DNA of 64,000 bases from Streptomyces sp. Ru62 (GCF_002920615.1 NZ_PQSU01000009.1:124001-188000); one strand, 5' to 3'. Shown: positions 53,049-61,871, numbered from the stretch's first letter. Numbers and translations: made by a program. The notes: generated by a model not told the origin, from the letters alone.

Positions 53049-53891
53049 TCAGCGCACCGAGCTCGCGGCGTCCTCGATGACGTCGGTGACCTTGCCGGGC
53101 TGCGACACGCTCACCGCGTGGGACGCCCGGACCTCCGTGGTGTGGGCACCGGCCCGCTCGGCCATGAACTCCTGAGCCTTCGGCGGAATGTTGAGGTCCT
53201 GCGTGGCGACCAGGACCCAGGACGGGATGGTCTTCCACGCGGGCTCCGCCGCGCCCTCGGTCAGGGCGGCGTTGGTGACCGGTCGCTGGGTGACGGCCAT
53301 CAGGTCGGTCTGGTTACGGGGCACGTCCGCCGCGAACTGGTGCCGGAACTTGTCGTTCTGAATGTAGAGGTCGGTGCCTTGCGAGCCGTCGGCGTTCGTG
53401 AACGGCACCGGGCGCAGCGCGTCACCGAGGGTGCTGCCGGGGAACCTCCCCGACAGGTCGACCGCGCTCTCCCCCTTCTCCGGGAGGAAGGCGGCGAGGT
53501 AGACCAGTGCCTTGACGTTCCTGTTGCCGGTGGCGGCGTTGCTGATGACCGAGCCGCCGTAGGAGTGACCGGCCAGGACGATGGGACCGTCGATGCCGGC
53601 CAGGACGTCCTTGAGGTAGGCGGAGTCGCCGCTCAGGGAGCGCAGCGGGTTGGCGACGGCGACCACGGGAAAGCCGTCGTGACGCAGTCTCTTTATGACG
53701 CCGTTCCAGCTCGTGGAGTCGGCGAAGGCACCGTGGACCAGGACGACGGTGGGCTTGGGCGCCCGCGAGGGGGCGCCCTTGTCGGCGGAAGCCGGAGCGA
53801 TCGTGGTGGCGAGCAGGCCCGCGGCGATGGTCGCGCCGGCCAGAACGGTGAGGGAGGTACGGGCCCGGCGTGTGCGGGGGGTACGGGTCAT
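53049..53891 (-). CDS. Alpha/beta hydrolase, exported paralogue
   Basis: 280 residues from ATG 53891 (GAAAGG upstream). N-terminal signal peptide: twin-Arg-rich n-region RTPRTRRARTSL, hydrophobic TVLAGATIAAGLLATTIA, then PASADKG with AxA-like cleavage. The mature part aligns with the cytoplasmic hydrolase at 39777: TVVLVHGAFADSTSWNGVIK, GHSYGGSV, AFLPEKGESAVDLSGRFPGS, RASHAVSVSQPG. The region before the hydrophobic stretch contains no strict RRxFLK, so Sec export is more likely than Tat. ECF41-type promoter 250 bases upstream, leaving a long leader. Confidence 0.9.
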   Translation of the reverse strand: MTRTPRTRRARTSLTVLAGATIAAGLLATTIAPASADKGAPSRAPKPTVVLVHGAFADSTSWNGVIKRLRHDGFPVVAVANPLRSLSGDSAYLKDVLAGIDGPIVLAGHSYGGSVISNAATGNRNVKALVYLAAFLPEKGESAVDLSGRFPGSTLGDALRPVPFTNADGSQGTDLYIQNDKFRHQFAADVPRNQTDLMAVTQRPVTNAALTEGAAEPAWKTIPSWVLVATQDLNIPPKAQEFMAERAGAHTTEVRASHAVSVSQPGKVTDVIEDAASSVR

Positions 53892-54140
53892 GTCGGATGC
53901 CTTTCGGACGGGATCGGGGCGCAAGCTCCGGGAGGGCAAGCGGGCTGATACTTGGGGGTCTTTGCCCCCGCGCGGCCCGCAGCCGCGGTACGGGTGTGGG
54001 TCCGCCGCTGCGAGGAAGAGCGCCGAGGCCGCCGCGCGGGAGTCGGCGGTCAGGCCGACGGGGCGAGGGCGCCGCGGCGAACAGCCGTGTACGGCGGACC
54101 GATTGGCCCGGCACTTCGTTGTGCCGCCTTCTACTCATAT

Positions 54141-54167
54141 GACCGGAACCGCGTCGAAGGTGTGACA
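54141..54167 (-). promoter_or_regulatory. ECF41-type promoter for exported hydrolase
   Basis: TGTCACA at 54161-54167 (minus strand), 16 bases, GGTC at 54141-54144. The leader to ATG 53891 would be about 240 bases, the longest in the set; I see no gene in that leader. Confidence 0.7.
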
Positions 54168-54204
54168 CGTCGTGACGACGGGTCGCGGGGTGTTTCGTCG
54201 CTGA

Positions 54205-55848
54205 TCAGGAGTGGTGGTGGCCGCTGCTGATCTCCGTGTACTCGGCCGGCGTGGGCTTGGGAATCTGCGTACCCGAGCCGTAGAGGACACGGCTGAGCCT
54301 GACGCGCATGCGCTGGGCCCGGCGGGGCGCGTCGCCGTCGCCGTCGCCGTCCTGCAAGGGTGCGGCCTCCATGGGCCGGTACTGCGTGTGGGCCGTCAGG
54401 ACGTGCAGTTGCGCCTGGGTGAGCGGCTCGTGAACCTCGACGTACTCGCCGTGCGGAAGCCGTTTGATGATGCCGCTCTCACGCCCGTGCAGCACCTTGT
54501 CGCGGTCCTGTCGTTGGAGACCCAGTGCCACACGTTTGGTGATGAAGAAGGCCAGGACCGGGACGACGAACAGGCCGATGCGCACGGTCCAGGTGACTGA
54601 TTCGACGGAAACACGCAGATGCGTCGCTATCAGGTCGTTGGCGGCACCGACGAGAGCCACCGAGTAGACGCTGAGCCAGGCCACGCCCAGAGCGGTCCGC
54701 ACCGGGCGGTTGCGGGGGCGGTCCAGCAAGTGCTGTTCGCGGTCGTCGTCCGTGACCCAGGACTCGATGAAGGGATAGGCGCCCATGGCGAGGAAGAGGA
54801 GCATGCCGATCAGCAGGGGCAGGAAGTTGTCCAGGGCCAGGGTGTGGCCCCAGAACGAGATTTCCCAGCCGGGCATGACGCGCAGGAAGCCGTCAGCGAC
54901 GCCCATGTACCAGTCGGGTTGGGAACCGGCGGAGACCTGGTCGGGGCGGAAGGGCCCGTAGTTCCACACCGGATTGATCTGCGCGACGGCGGCCATGAAG
55001 AAGATCACGCCGGACACGAGGAAGAAGTAGCCGCCGGCCTTCACGGCGTACACCCGGAACGGAATGCCGACGACGTTGGTGTTGGTGCGGCCGGGCCCGG
55101 GGTACTGAGCGTGCCGGTGGCATACGGCCAGGGCCAGGTGGCCGACGAGCAGGGCGACCATCAGTCCGGGGATGACAAGGATGTGGATCGTGTTGAAGCG
55201 GGCGATCAGGTCCTCGCCGGGGAACTCGCCGCCGAAGAGGAAGAACGACACGTACGTCCCGACGACCGGGATCGACAGGATCGTGCCGTTCACGACCTGG
55301 AGGCCGGTGCCGGACAGCAGGTCGTCGGGCAGGTCGTAGCCCGTCAGGCCCCCGAACATGGCCAGGATGAGCAGCAGGAACCCGAACACCCAGTTCAGCT
55401 CGCGTGGCTTGCGGAACGCGCCGGTGAAGAAGACTCGCAACATGTGTACGAACAACGCGGCGACGAAGACCAGCGCCGCCCAGTGGTGTGCCTGGCGGAC
55501 GAGCAGGCCGCCGCGGACGTCGAAGGATATGTGCAGGGTCGAGTCGAAGGCCTCCGACATCAGCTGGCCTCGCAAGGGGGCGTAGCTGCCCTGGTAGACC
55601 ACAGGGTCGGAGGAAGGGTGGAAGTAGAGGCTCAGGTAGACGCCGGTGAGCAGCAGGATGACGAAACTGTAGAGTGCGATCTCGCCGAGCATGAACGACC
55701 AATGGTCGGGGAAGACCAGGCGCCGAGCGGAGCGGGCCAGACGGCGGTAGCCGAGTCGGCCGTCCGCCCACTGGGCGAGCCTCTCCCCCGTGCGCTCCTG
55801 CCCCGGCTCGGCCGGCCGGCTTTCGTTGCCCATCTCTTCACCATTCAT
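54205..55848 (-). CDS. Cytochrome b (QcrB-like), orphan copy
   Basis: 547 residues from ATG 55848 (ATG 55833 also possible). Cytochrome b N-terminal domain with eight or nine membrane helices; heme-ligand His pairs in HHWAALVFVAALFVHMLRVF and IHILVIPGLMVALLVGHLAL; the quinol-site motif PDWY in GSQPDWYMGVADGFLRVMPG, as in actinobacterial QcrB. The C-terminal ~120 residues are a hydrophilic tail (GLQRQDRDKVLHGRESGIIK...). No Rieske protein (QcrA) or cytochrome c (QcrC) gene is nearby, so it is an extra QcrB that may replace or compete with the main copy. Minus-strand ECF41-type promoter at 56086-56112. Confidence 0.93.
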   Translation of the reverse strand: MNGEEMGNESRPAEPGQERTGERLAQWADGRLGYRRLARSARRLVFPDHWSFMLGEIALYSFVILLLTGVYLSLYFHPSSDPVVYQGSYAPLRGQLMSEAFDSTLHISFDVRGGLLVRQAHHWAALVFVAALFVHMLRVFFTGAFRKPRELNWVFGFLLLILAMFGGLTGYDLPDDLLSGTGLQVVNGTILSIPVVGTYVSFFLFGGEFPGEDLIARFNTIHILVIPGLMVALLVGHLALAVCHRHAQYPGPGRTNTNVVGIPFRVYAVKAGGYFFLVSGVIFFMAAVAQINPVWNYGPFRPDQVSAGSQPDWYMGVADGFLRVMPGWEISFWGHTLALDNFLPLLIGMLLFLAMGAYPFIESWVTDDDREQHLLDRPRNRPVRTALGVAWLSVYSVALVGAANDLIATHLRVSVESVTWTVRIGLFVVPVLAFFITKRVALGLQRQDRDKVLHGRESGIIKRLPHGEYVEVHEPLTQAQLHVLTAHTQYRPMEAAPLQDGDGDGDAPRRAQRMRVRLSRVLYGSGTQIPKPTPAEYTEISSGHHHS

Positions 55849-56085
55849 TTCTGCATCACCCGAAGCTCGCTGCGTCTGATGGCGCCGCGGTCCCGGGCAC
55901 TGCCGTGAGTCCGCGGCACTGGCGTGTTGCGAGGGCTCGCCGTCGCCGTGCGGCCGTGGCTGTCCGTGCCACGCGCGTCGCCCAGCCCAAAACGGAGGCG
56001 AAGCAACGCACCCGCGGCGCTGCGGAGCCGACTCGTCCACGGCTGTGCTGTTCGGGCACGGTTCGTGAACTGCTGTCCCAGTCAT

Positions 56086-56112
56086 GACCGGCGAGATGGC
56101 CCAGGTGTGACA
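56086..56112 (-). promoter_or_regulatory. ECF41-type promoter for cytochrome b
   Basis: TGTCACA at 56106-56112 (minus strand), 16 bases, GGTC at 56086-56089. Divergent from the promoter at 56237. Leader of about 230 bases to ATG 55848. Confidence 0.75.
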
Positions 56113-56236
56113 GAAGGAGCCGGGCGCCGCCGTGCTCCTCGACGTTCGTGAGGAGGTCCCGGCCGACGCAACAGCAGGACTGCGACGGCGGTCACCCCGA
56201 GCCCGCACGGGCCGGCACCCCGCTCGCCGTCATCGC

Positions 56237-56263
56237 TGTCACACCTACGGCCCAGGTGCTGTC
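56237..56263 (+). promoter_or_regulatory. ECF41-type promoter, leaderless arrangement
   Basis: TGTCACA at 56237-56243, 16 bases, TGTC at 56260-56263. ATG 56273 follows the -10 box by nine bases, so transcription would begin at or next to the start codon. Confidence 0.75.
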
Positions 56264-56272
56264 TTGCTGGAT

Positions 56273-57034
56273 ATGCACCCTGTCATAGCGAGAGCACCGA
56301 CCTTCCGGCCGCAGACGGATTCCTACGCCGTCACTGCGGAGTTCTACGACATCCTCCAGGCCGAGGCGGACGAGAGACGGGTCCGTCAGCTCTACGGTCG
56401 CGAAGTCGCGAAGGCCCGTGTCGGGGTCCTGGACATCGGTGCCGGTACCGGACGGGTCACGTTGATGAGCCTGGCCGAGTCTCAAGCCGACGTGTACGCC
56501 GTCGAGCCCGCGCGGGCCATGCGCACGTCCCTGATGACCCGCCTCGCCGCCCTGCCCGCACGGGAGAGGGAGCGGGTGACCGTGCACCCGCACGCCTTGG
56601 ACGAGGCGGCTCTGTACGCGGTGGCGGACGTGGCCGTCTGCCACAACACGGTCGCGTGCCTCTCGCCGAGCGCGCGGCACGCGCTCTGGCATGCGATCGG
56701 CGCGGCCCTCGTCCCCGGCGGTTCGCTGTTCCTGCAGCTTCCACCTGCCCAGCTTCCGGTCCGGGCCCTTCTGCGCGTCCTGCCCGAACAGCGGATCGGC
56801 GAGCACACGTACGGCGGACGCATGGTGATGTCGACCGCCGGAAACCGCATCCACACACGCGCCGACTACTGGGTCCGGGGTGCGGAAGGTGTGCTCCGGG
56901 AGCACACCGAGACGTTCTGGATGTGGCCCGCCTCGCGCTCGCAGATGATCGACGACCTGGAACGGCACGGATTCGTCCCGTTGGCAGGGCACGATGATCC
57001 GGCCGTGCTGGCGGTGACGCTCCGTTCTCTCTGA
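56273..57034 (+). CDS. SAM-dependent class I methyltransferase
   Basis: 253 residues from ATG 56273; the longer frame from 56132 would start upstream of the promoter and has no ribosome site. The SAM motif I is VGVLDIGAGTGRVTLMSLAE; motif II region AVEPARAMRTSLMTRLAALP; motif III near ADVAVCHNTVACLSPSARHA; then ALVPGGSLFLQLPPAQLPVR. The N-terminus FRPQTDSYAVTAEFYDILQA resembles small-molecule O- or N-methyltransferases of natural product pathways. No ribosome site precedes the ATG, consistent with leaderless translation. Confidence 0.88.
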   Translation: MHPVIARAPTFRPQTDSYAVTAEFYDILQAEADERRVRQLYGREVAKARVGVLDIGAGTGRVTLMSLAESQADVYAVEPARAMRTSLMTRLAALPARERERVTVHPHALDEAALYAVADVAVCHNTVACLSPSARHALWHAIGAALVPGGSLFLQLPPAQLPVRALLRVLPEQRIGEHTYGGRMVMSTAGNRIHTRADYWVRGAEGVLREHTETFWMWPASRSQMIDDLERHGFVPLAGHDDPAVLAVTLRSL

Positions 57035-57119
57035 TGAGGCGACGGATCACACCTCCTGATGCCCGCGAGAACGGCCAGGGGACGCCGACGGCGGTGGCCC
57101 CGGCACGCTGACGCGGTGA

Positions 57120-57146
57120 TGTCACAACCCTTGTCGTCGCCCGGTC
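57120..57146 (+). promoter_or_regulatory. ECF41-type promoter for reductase/LuxE/LuxC-like operon
   Basis: TGTCACA at 57120-57126, 16 bases, GGTC at 57143-57146, 61 bases before ATG 57208. Confidence 0.8.
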
Positions 57147-57207
57147 TCATGGATGACCGCACCACACGACTCGCTGTGTGCGCCGCACAACCTGAGACGG
57201 GATCATC

Positions 57208-58446
57208 ATGTCGCCTGATAACACATTCGTGATCGTCGGGGGCGGCCTGGCCGCCGGCAAGGCTGCTGAAGAACTGCGCGCGCACGGTCACGACGGGCCG
57301 CTTCTCCTCATCGGGGACGAGCGTGAGCGGCCGTACATTCGACCGCCGCTGTCCAAGGGCTATCTGTTGGGCAAGGAGGACCGCGAGTCGATCTATGTGC
57401 ACCCCGAGGACTGGTACCGGGAACACGGGGTCGACCTGCTTCTGGGCACGAGTGTGACGTCGGTCGACGGGCAGGCCCACGAGGTGACGCTGGACGACGG
57501 TCGTCGCGTGCCCTACGCCAAGCTGCTTCTGGCGACCGGTTCCTCACCGCGCCGCCTGTCCGTTCCGGGGGCGGACCTGGACGACGTGCTGTATCTGCGA
57601 CGCGTGGGCGACAGCGAGCGTCTCAAGTCCGCCTTCACCGAGGGCGCGCGGATCGTGGTCGTCGGCGGCGGATGGATCGGTCTGGAGACGGCCGCCGCGG
57701 CGCGGACGGCCGGGGCGGAGGTGACCGTCCTTGAGCACGCCGAGCTGCCCCTGCTCAAGGTCCTGGGGCGAGAGGCGGCCGAGGTCTTCGCCGGCCTGCA
57801 CCGGGACCACGGCGTCGACCTGCGTCCCCACGCCGGGATCGAACGCGTCACCGGAACCGGCGGCCGCGTGGATGGGGTCGTGCTCGCCGACGGCAGTCGC
57901 CTGCCCGCGGACGCCGTGGTGGTGGGAGTGGGCATCACACCCAACGTCCGCCTCGCCGAGGAGGCGGGCCTGGACGTGCGCAACGGCATCGTCACGGACC
58001 AACACCTGCGGACCTCGGCGGCCGACATCCACGCCGCCGGCGACGTCGCCAACGCCTACCACCCGCGGCTCGGCCGGCACCTGCGCGTCGAGCACTGGGC
58101 CAACGCACTGCACCAGCCGCGCACCGCCGCGCTGAGCATGCTGGGCAAGGACGCGGTCTACGACCGGCTGCCGTACTTCTACACCGACCAGTACGACCTC
58201 GGGATGGAGTACACCGGCTACGCCGAGCCGGGCGGCTACGACCGTGTCGTCTTCCGCGGGGCACCGGACGAGCGGCGGTTCATCGCCTTCTGGCTGTCCG
58301 GGAACCGGATCGTTGCGGGGATGAGCGTCAACGTGTGGGACGTCATCGGCACGATCCGTTCCCTGATCGAATCCGGCGTGGAGACGGACGACGCCGTCCT
58401 CGCCGATCTCGCCGTCCCCCTGGAGAGCCTCCTTCCGCGCGTCTGA
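57208..58446 (+). CDS. FAD-dependent NAD(P)H:ferredoxin/rubredoxin-type reductase
   Basis: 412 residues from ATG 57208. N-terminal FAD motif NTFVIVGGGLAAGKAAEELR; NAD motif GARIVVVGGGWIGLETAAAA; second FAD motif with SAADIHAAGDVANAYHPRLG; C-terminal reductase domain from LRVEHWANALHQPRTAALSM. ERPYIRPPLSKGYLLG is typical of ferredoxin reductases serving cytochrome P450 or dioxygenases. First gene of a probable four-gene operon (PIG-L deacetylase, LuxE-like, LuxC-like). The partner ferredoxin is not in the window. Confidence 0.93.
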   Translation: MSPDNTFVIVGGGLAAGKAAEELRAHGHDGPLLLIGDERERPYIRPPLSKGYLLGKEDRESIYVHPEDWYREHGVDLLLGTSVTSVDGQAHEVTLDDGRRVPYAKLLLATGSSPRRLSVPGADLDDVLYLRRVGDSERLKSAFTEGARIVVVGGGWIGLETAAAARTAGAEVTVLEHAELPLLKVLGREAAEVFAGLHRDHGVDLRPHAGIERVTGTGGRVDGVVLADGSRLPADAVVVGVGITPNVRLAEEAGLDVRNGIVTDQHLRTSAADIHAAGDVANAYHPRLGRHLRVEHWANALHQPRTAALSMLGKDAVYDRLPYFYTDQYDLGMEYTGYAEPGGYDRVVFRGAPDERRFIAFWLSGNRIVAGMSVNVWDVIGTIRSLIESGVETDDAVLADLAVPLESLLPRV

Positions 58447-58552
58447 ACCACTTCGGCGACACGGTCGGCTCCAAGGTGCCCGCGCACATCGGCTTTGAAG
58501 AGCCCCGTGCCGGCCTGCCGCCACACCACGCGACATCTACGAGAGCAGACAC

Positions 58553-59296
58553 ATGACCGACAGCCCTCTTCCACCGCTCCGCCCGATGCCGGACGACTGG
58601 CGACGGGCGCTCGCCGTGGTGGCCCATCCCGATGATCTGGAGTACGGATGCTCGGCCGCCGTGGCCTCCTGGGTGGCCGACGGCCGGGAGGTCGTCTACG
58701 TCCTCGCCACCCGTGGTGAGGCCGGTATCGACAGCCTGGCCCCCGAACGCGCCCGGTCGCTGCGCGAGGCGGAGCAGCGTGCCGCCGCCGCGGCCGTGGG
58801 TGTGTCCACGGTGGAGTTCCTCGACCACCAGGACGGTGTGATCGAGTACGGCGTGCCCCTGCGGCGCGACATCGCCGCTGCCGTCCGGCGCCACCGGCCC
58901 GAGCTGGTGATCACGCTCAACCACCGGGACACCTGGGCTCAGGGTGCCTGGAACACACCGGACCACGTGGCAGTGGGACGCGCGGTGCTGGACGCGTCGG
59001 CGGACGCGGGCAACCGCTGGATCTTCCCCGAGCTCACCGAACAGGGCCTGCGGCCCTGGAACGGCGTCCGGTGGGTGGCCGTCGCCAACTCGCCCGCGCC
59101 GACCCACGCGGTGTCCGCCGAGCCGGGCTTCGAGCGGGGGGTGCTGTCCTTGCTGCGGCACCGCACCTACATCGAGGCATTGACCGAGGAGGACCCCGAG
59201 ACGTACGCGCGCCGCTTCCTGACCGACAGCACCGGCACCCACGGTTCGCGGTTCGACGGAAGGCGTGCCGTCGCCTTCGAGCTGTTCAGCCGGTGA
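58553..59296 (+). CDS. PIG-L-family deacetylase
   Basis: 247 residues from ATG 58553 (GAGAGC upstream). Zn-binding motif AHPDD in LAVVAHPDDLEYGCSAAVAS and HxxxH-like HRDTWAQGAWNTPDHVAVGR near residues 120-145 (His of NTPDHVAVG). Related to MshB/LmbE-type N-acetylglucosaminyl deacetylases. In mycothiol systems such enzymes deacetylate GlcNAc-inositol or cut mycothiol conjugates; in biosynthetic operons they deacetylate sugar or amine intermediates. The operon context favours the second. Confidence 0.93.
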   Translation: MTDSPLPPLRPMPDDWRRALAVVAHPDDLEYGCSAAVASWVADGREVVYVLATRGEAGIDSLAPERARSLREAEQRAAAAAVGVSTVEFLDHQDGVIEYGVPLRRDIAAAVRRHRPELVITLNHRDTWAQGAWNTPDHVAVGRAVLDASADAGNRWIFPELTEQGLRPWNGVRWVAVANSPAPTHAVSAEPGFERGVLSLLRHRTYIEALTEEDPETYARRFLTDSTGTHGSRFDGRRAVAFELFSR

Positions 59297-59372
59297 CCGA
59301 ACGCTTTCCGATCTCACACGTCCCGCGGAACCTCGCTCATACGCACGAGTCCGTGCCTAGGAAGGACCATCC

Positions 59373-60473
59373 ATGACGTACGAGTCCCCCACCGTTCTGG
59401 ACGCCGGACCGTCCGACGACGTCGACCCGGACGAGTTCGTCCGAGCGGCCATGCGCTGGCACTTCGACCCGGCGACAGGTTCCTGCTACTGGCTCGACCG
59501 GGCCGACCGGCTCGCCTTCGATCCGCGACAGGACGTCAAGGGCGTGGACGACCTGATGCTCTTCCCCGACCTGGCCGACGAACTGCGTGACGTCCCGGTG
59601 GCGGACCTGATCCCCCGGGGCTATGGAAGCGACGTCCGGCTGCTCAACGTCTTCGACAGCGGCGGAACGACCGGTGCGCCCAAGCGAGTCGTCCAGCTCG
59701 ACGACTGGATGCGGCACAGCACGGAACAGGTCGGCAAGCGCCTCCGGGACCACGGCCTGCCCGTCGGAGCCCAGTGGCTGACGGTGGCGCCGACGGGTCC
59801 GCATCTGGTGGGTGACGTGCTGCAGCGGGCCGCGGGATCCCTCAGCGGCCTGGGGCTGAACATCGACATGGACCCCCGCTGGGTGAAGAAGCTGGTCGCC
59901 GCCGGCCGGAGCGACGAGGTCGAGTCCTACGCCGACCATCTCGTCGAACAGTGCCGACGGATCCTGCTGACCCAGGACATCGGGGTACTCGCCGCCACCA
60001 CCCCGCTGCTGGAGCGCTTCGCACGCGAGGACGACCTCCTGGAGCGGATCAACGGCTCCGCCCAGGCGATCATCTGGGGCGGCACGCACATGGACCCCGA
60101 CACCCGCCACCTGCTGGCCACGGAGGTCTTTCCCGAGGTACCCCTCATCGGCATGTACGGCAACACCATGATGCTCACCGCGCTGCTCGAACGGACGGGT
60201 CTCAGCGCTTCGGAGCCCTGTGTGTTCGACCCCGTGTCGCCGTACGTGTTCCTGTCGGTCGTGGACCCCGACACCGGGGACACGGTCGATGTCGGTGAAC
60301 GGGGCCAAGTGATCGTCAGCCACGTCAGCAGATCCATGCTCATCCCGAACAATGCGGAACGGGACACGGCCGTGCGCATGCGGCCGGCCGACGGCCAGGC
60401 AGGTGACGCGGTCGCCGACGTCGCGCCGGTGCCCACGGTGAAGGGCGAGACCGTGATCGAGGGCGTGTACTGA
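59373..60473 (+). CDS. LuxE/PaaK-like adenylating enzyme (carboxylic acid reductase component)
   Basis: 366 residues from ATG 59373 (AGGAAGGA). ATP-binding P-loop VFDSGGTTGAPKRVVQL; AIIWGGTHMDPDTRHLLATE; GMYGNTMMLTALLERTG; C-terminal EPCVFDPVSPYVFLSVVDPD. The size and layout resemble LuxE acyl-protein synthetases and GriD-like adenylating proteins, which activate a carboxylic acid for reduction. The stop overlaps the start of the LuxC-like gene (TGATG), so the two are translationally coupled and surely work together. Confidence 0.85.
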   Translation: MTYESPTVLDAGPSDDVDPDEFVRAAMRWHFDPATGSCYWLDRADRLAFDPRQDVKGVDDLMLFPDLADELRDVPVADLIPRGYGSDVRLLNVFDSGGTTGAPKRVVQLDDWMRHSTEQVGKRLRDHGLPVGAQWLTVAPTGPHLVGDVLQRAAGSLSGLGLNIDMDPRWVKKLVAAGRSDEVESYADHLVEQCRRILLTQDIGVLAATTPLLERFAREDDLLERINGSAQAIIWGGTHMDPDTRHLLATEVFPEVPLIGMYGNTMMLTALLERTGLSASEPCVFDPVSPYVFLSVVDPDTGDTVDVGERGQVIVSHVSRSMLIPNNAERDTAVRMRPADGQAGDAVADVAPVPTVKGETVIEGVY

Positions 60474-61864
60474 TGACACATGCGGTGGTCACCGGGCCGA
60501 TGTACCTGGACGCGCTGGGTCCCCGCGGTCCGTACCGGACGCGGGTGCCGAGCGCGGTGACGGATGTGTCCGGCACCGAGGTGGCGCGGCTGAGCCTGGT
60601 GCCACCGCTGTACGTCGGCCGGGCCCTGGCCGCGCTGCGCAAGGCCGAGGCGGTACCGGCGGCCGACGTCGACGCACTGCTGGAGGCGGCCGGTGAGGAG
60701 TTCGCCACCGGCACCGTCGGCGGACTGGGCGTACGCGAGTACGAACACCTCGTCAGCCGCACGTCCGGCACGCCGCTGACGGTGGTGCGCGCCGCGACAC
60801 GGGGCACGGCTCGGTTCGTCAGCCGGGCCCGTTCCTCCGCCGAGCGGGGAAGACCACGCGGGGCGGTCTCCGACCGCCGGGACCCGGCTCTGGAGGCCGG
60901 CCACGCCGTCTGGGCCCGCCGGGGGAACGTGTTCGCCGTCAACGCCTCCGGCAACCACCCCGGCGTCCACCGGTTGTGGCTGGAAGCGCTGGCGCTGGGC
61001 TACCGCGTCGCCGTGCGTCCGTCGCGGCGGGAGCCGTTCACCCCGCACCGGCTTGTCGCGGCGCTGCACCGGGCGGGTGTCCGCGAGGACCAGCTGATGC
61101 TGCTGCCCACGGACCACCGGACCGCCGACGTGCTCATCCGCGGTGCCGACCGCGCTGTCGTGTACGGCGGCGACGAGGTGGTCACCCAGTACGCCCGCGA
61201 TCCGCGCGTGCTGCCCCAGGGGCCCGGCAGGACCAAGATCCTCGTCACGGCGGACACCGACTGGCGGGAGCACCTCGACACGATCGTCGGCTCGGTCGCC
61301 GACGAGGGGGGCACCGCGTGCGTCAACGCCACCGCCGTCTTCGTCGAGGGCGATCCGGCGCCGCTCGCCGAGGCCGTCGCTGCCCGTCTGTCCCGGCTGC
61401 CCGTTCTGCCGCCGCAGGACGTGCGGGCGGTGCTCCCGGTGTGCCCGCTGGACCGGGCGCGGGCCCTGGACTCCTACCTGAGATCGGTGGCGGCGGGGAC
61501 CCGTGCCTGGCTCGGTGGCGACGGCGTCGTCGGCGACCTCGGTGACGGAAGCGCCGTCCTGCGTCCCGCCGTCCACCAGGTCGGCGGTTCGAGTGCCGCG
61601 CAGCTCCGGACAGAACTCCCCTTTCCCTGCGTATGGGTGGCGCCCTGGAACCGTACGGACGGCATCGCTCCGCTGCGGGACACACTCGTGCTCTCGGCGC
61701 TCACCCGCGACGGCGCGTTGCTCGACGCGCTGCTGGCGGAACCCACCATCGCCAATGTGTACGTCGGTGACCACCCGACCTACTGGATGGCTCCGGGTGT
61801 GCCCCACGACAGTTACCTGTCGGACTTCCTGATGCGCAGCAAGGCCGTCGTCGGCGCCCTGTGA
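60473..61864 (+). CDS. LuxC-like acyl-CoA/acyl-AMP reductase (aldehyde dehydrogenase superfamily)
   Basis: 463 residues from ATG 60473. Cofactor block RRGNVFAVNASGNHPGVHRL, GYRVAVRPSRREPFTPHRLV, GADRAVVYGGDEVVTQYARD, and the catalytic Cys in DEGGTACVNATAVFVEGD. N-terminal ~130 residues are typical of LuxC. Together with the LuxE-like protein it should reduce a carboxylic acid to an aldehyde (LuxC/LuxE in luminescence; GriC/GriD make an aryl aldehyde in grixazone biosynthesis). Substrate may be an aryl acid given the lack of fatty-acid genes. Convergent with the membrane protein gene at 61872, 7 bases apart. Confidence 0.9.
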   Translation: MTHAVVTGPMYLDALGPRGPYRTRVPSAVTDVSGTEVARLSLVPPLYVGRALAALRKAEAVPAADVDALLEAAGEEFATGTVGGLGVREYEHLVSRTSGTPLTVVRAATRGTARFVSRARSSAERGRPRGAVSDRRDPALEAGHAVWARRGNVFAVNASGNHPGVHRLWLEALALGYRVAVRPSRREPFTPHRLVAALHRAGVREDQLMLLPTDHRTADVLIRGADRAVVYGGDEVVTQYARDPRVLPQGPGRTKILVTADTDWREHLDTIVGSVADEGGTACVNATAVFVEGDPAPLAEAVAARLSRLPVLPPQDVRAVLPVCPLDRARALDSYLRSVAAGTRAWLGGDGVVGDLGDGSAVLRPAVHQVGGSSAAQLRTELPFPCVWVAPWNRTDGIAPLRDTLVLSALTRDGALLDALLAEPTIANVYVGDHPTYWMAPGVPHDSYLSDFLMRSKAVVGAL

Positions 61865-61871
61865 CAGGCGG

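Noticed and set aside
53422..54168. Minus-strand frame covering the leader of the exported hydrolase
   Set aside because: It begins at the promoter boxes, overlaps the hydrolase in another frame and has no homology.
61840..61866. TGTCACA on the minus strand at the LuxC-like stop
   Set aside because: The -10 position is CTTG and it lies beyond the 3' end of the only minus-strand gene nearby.
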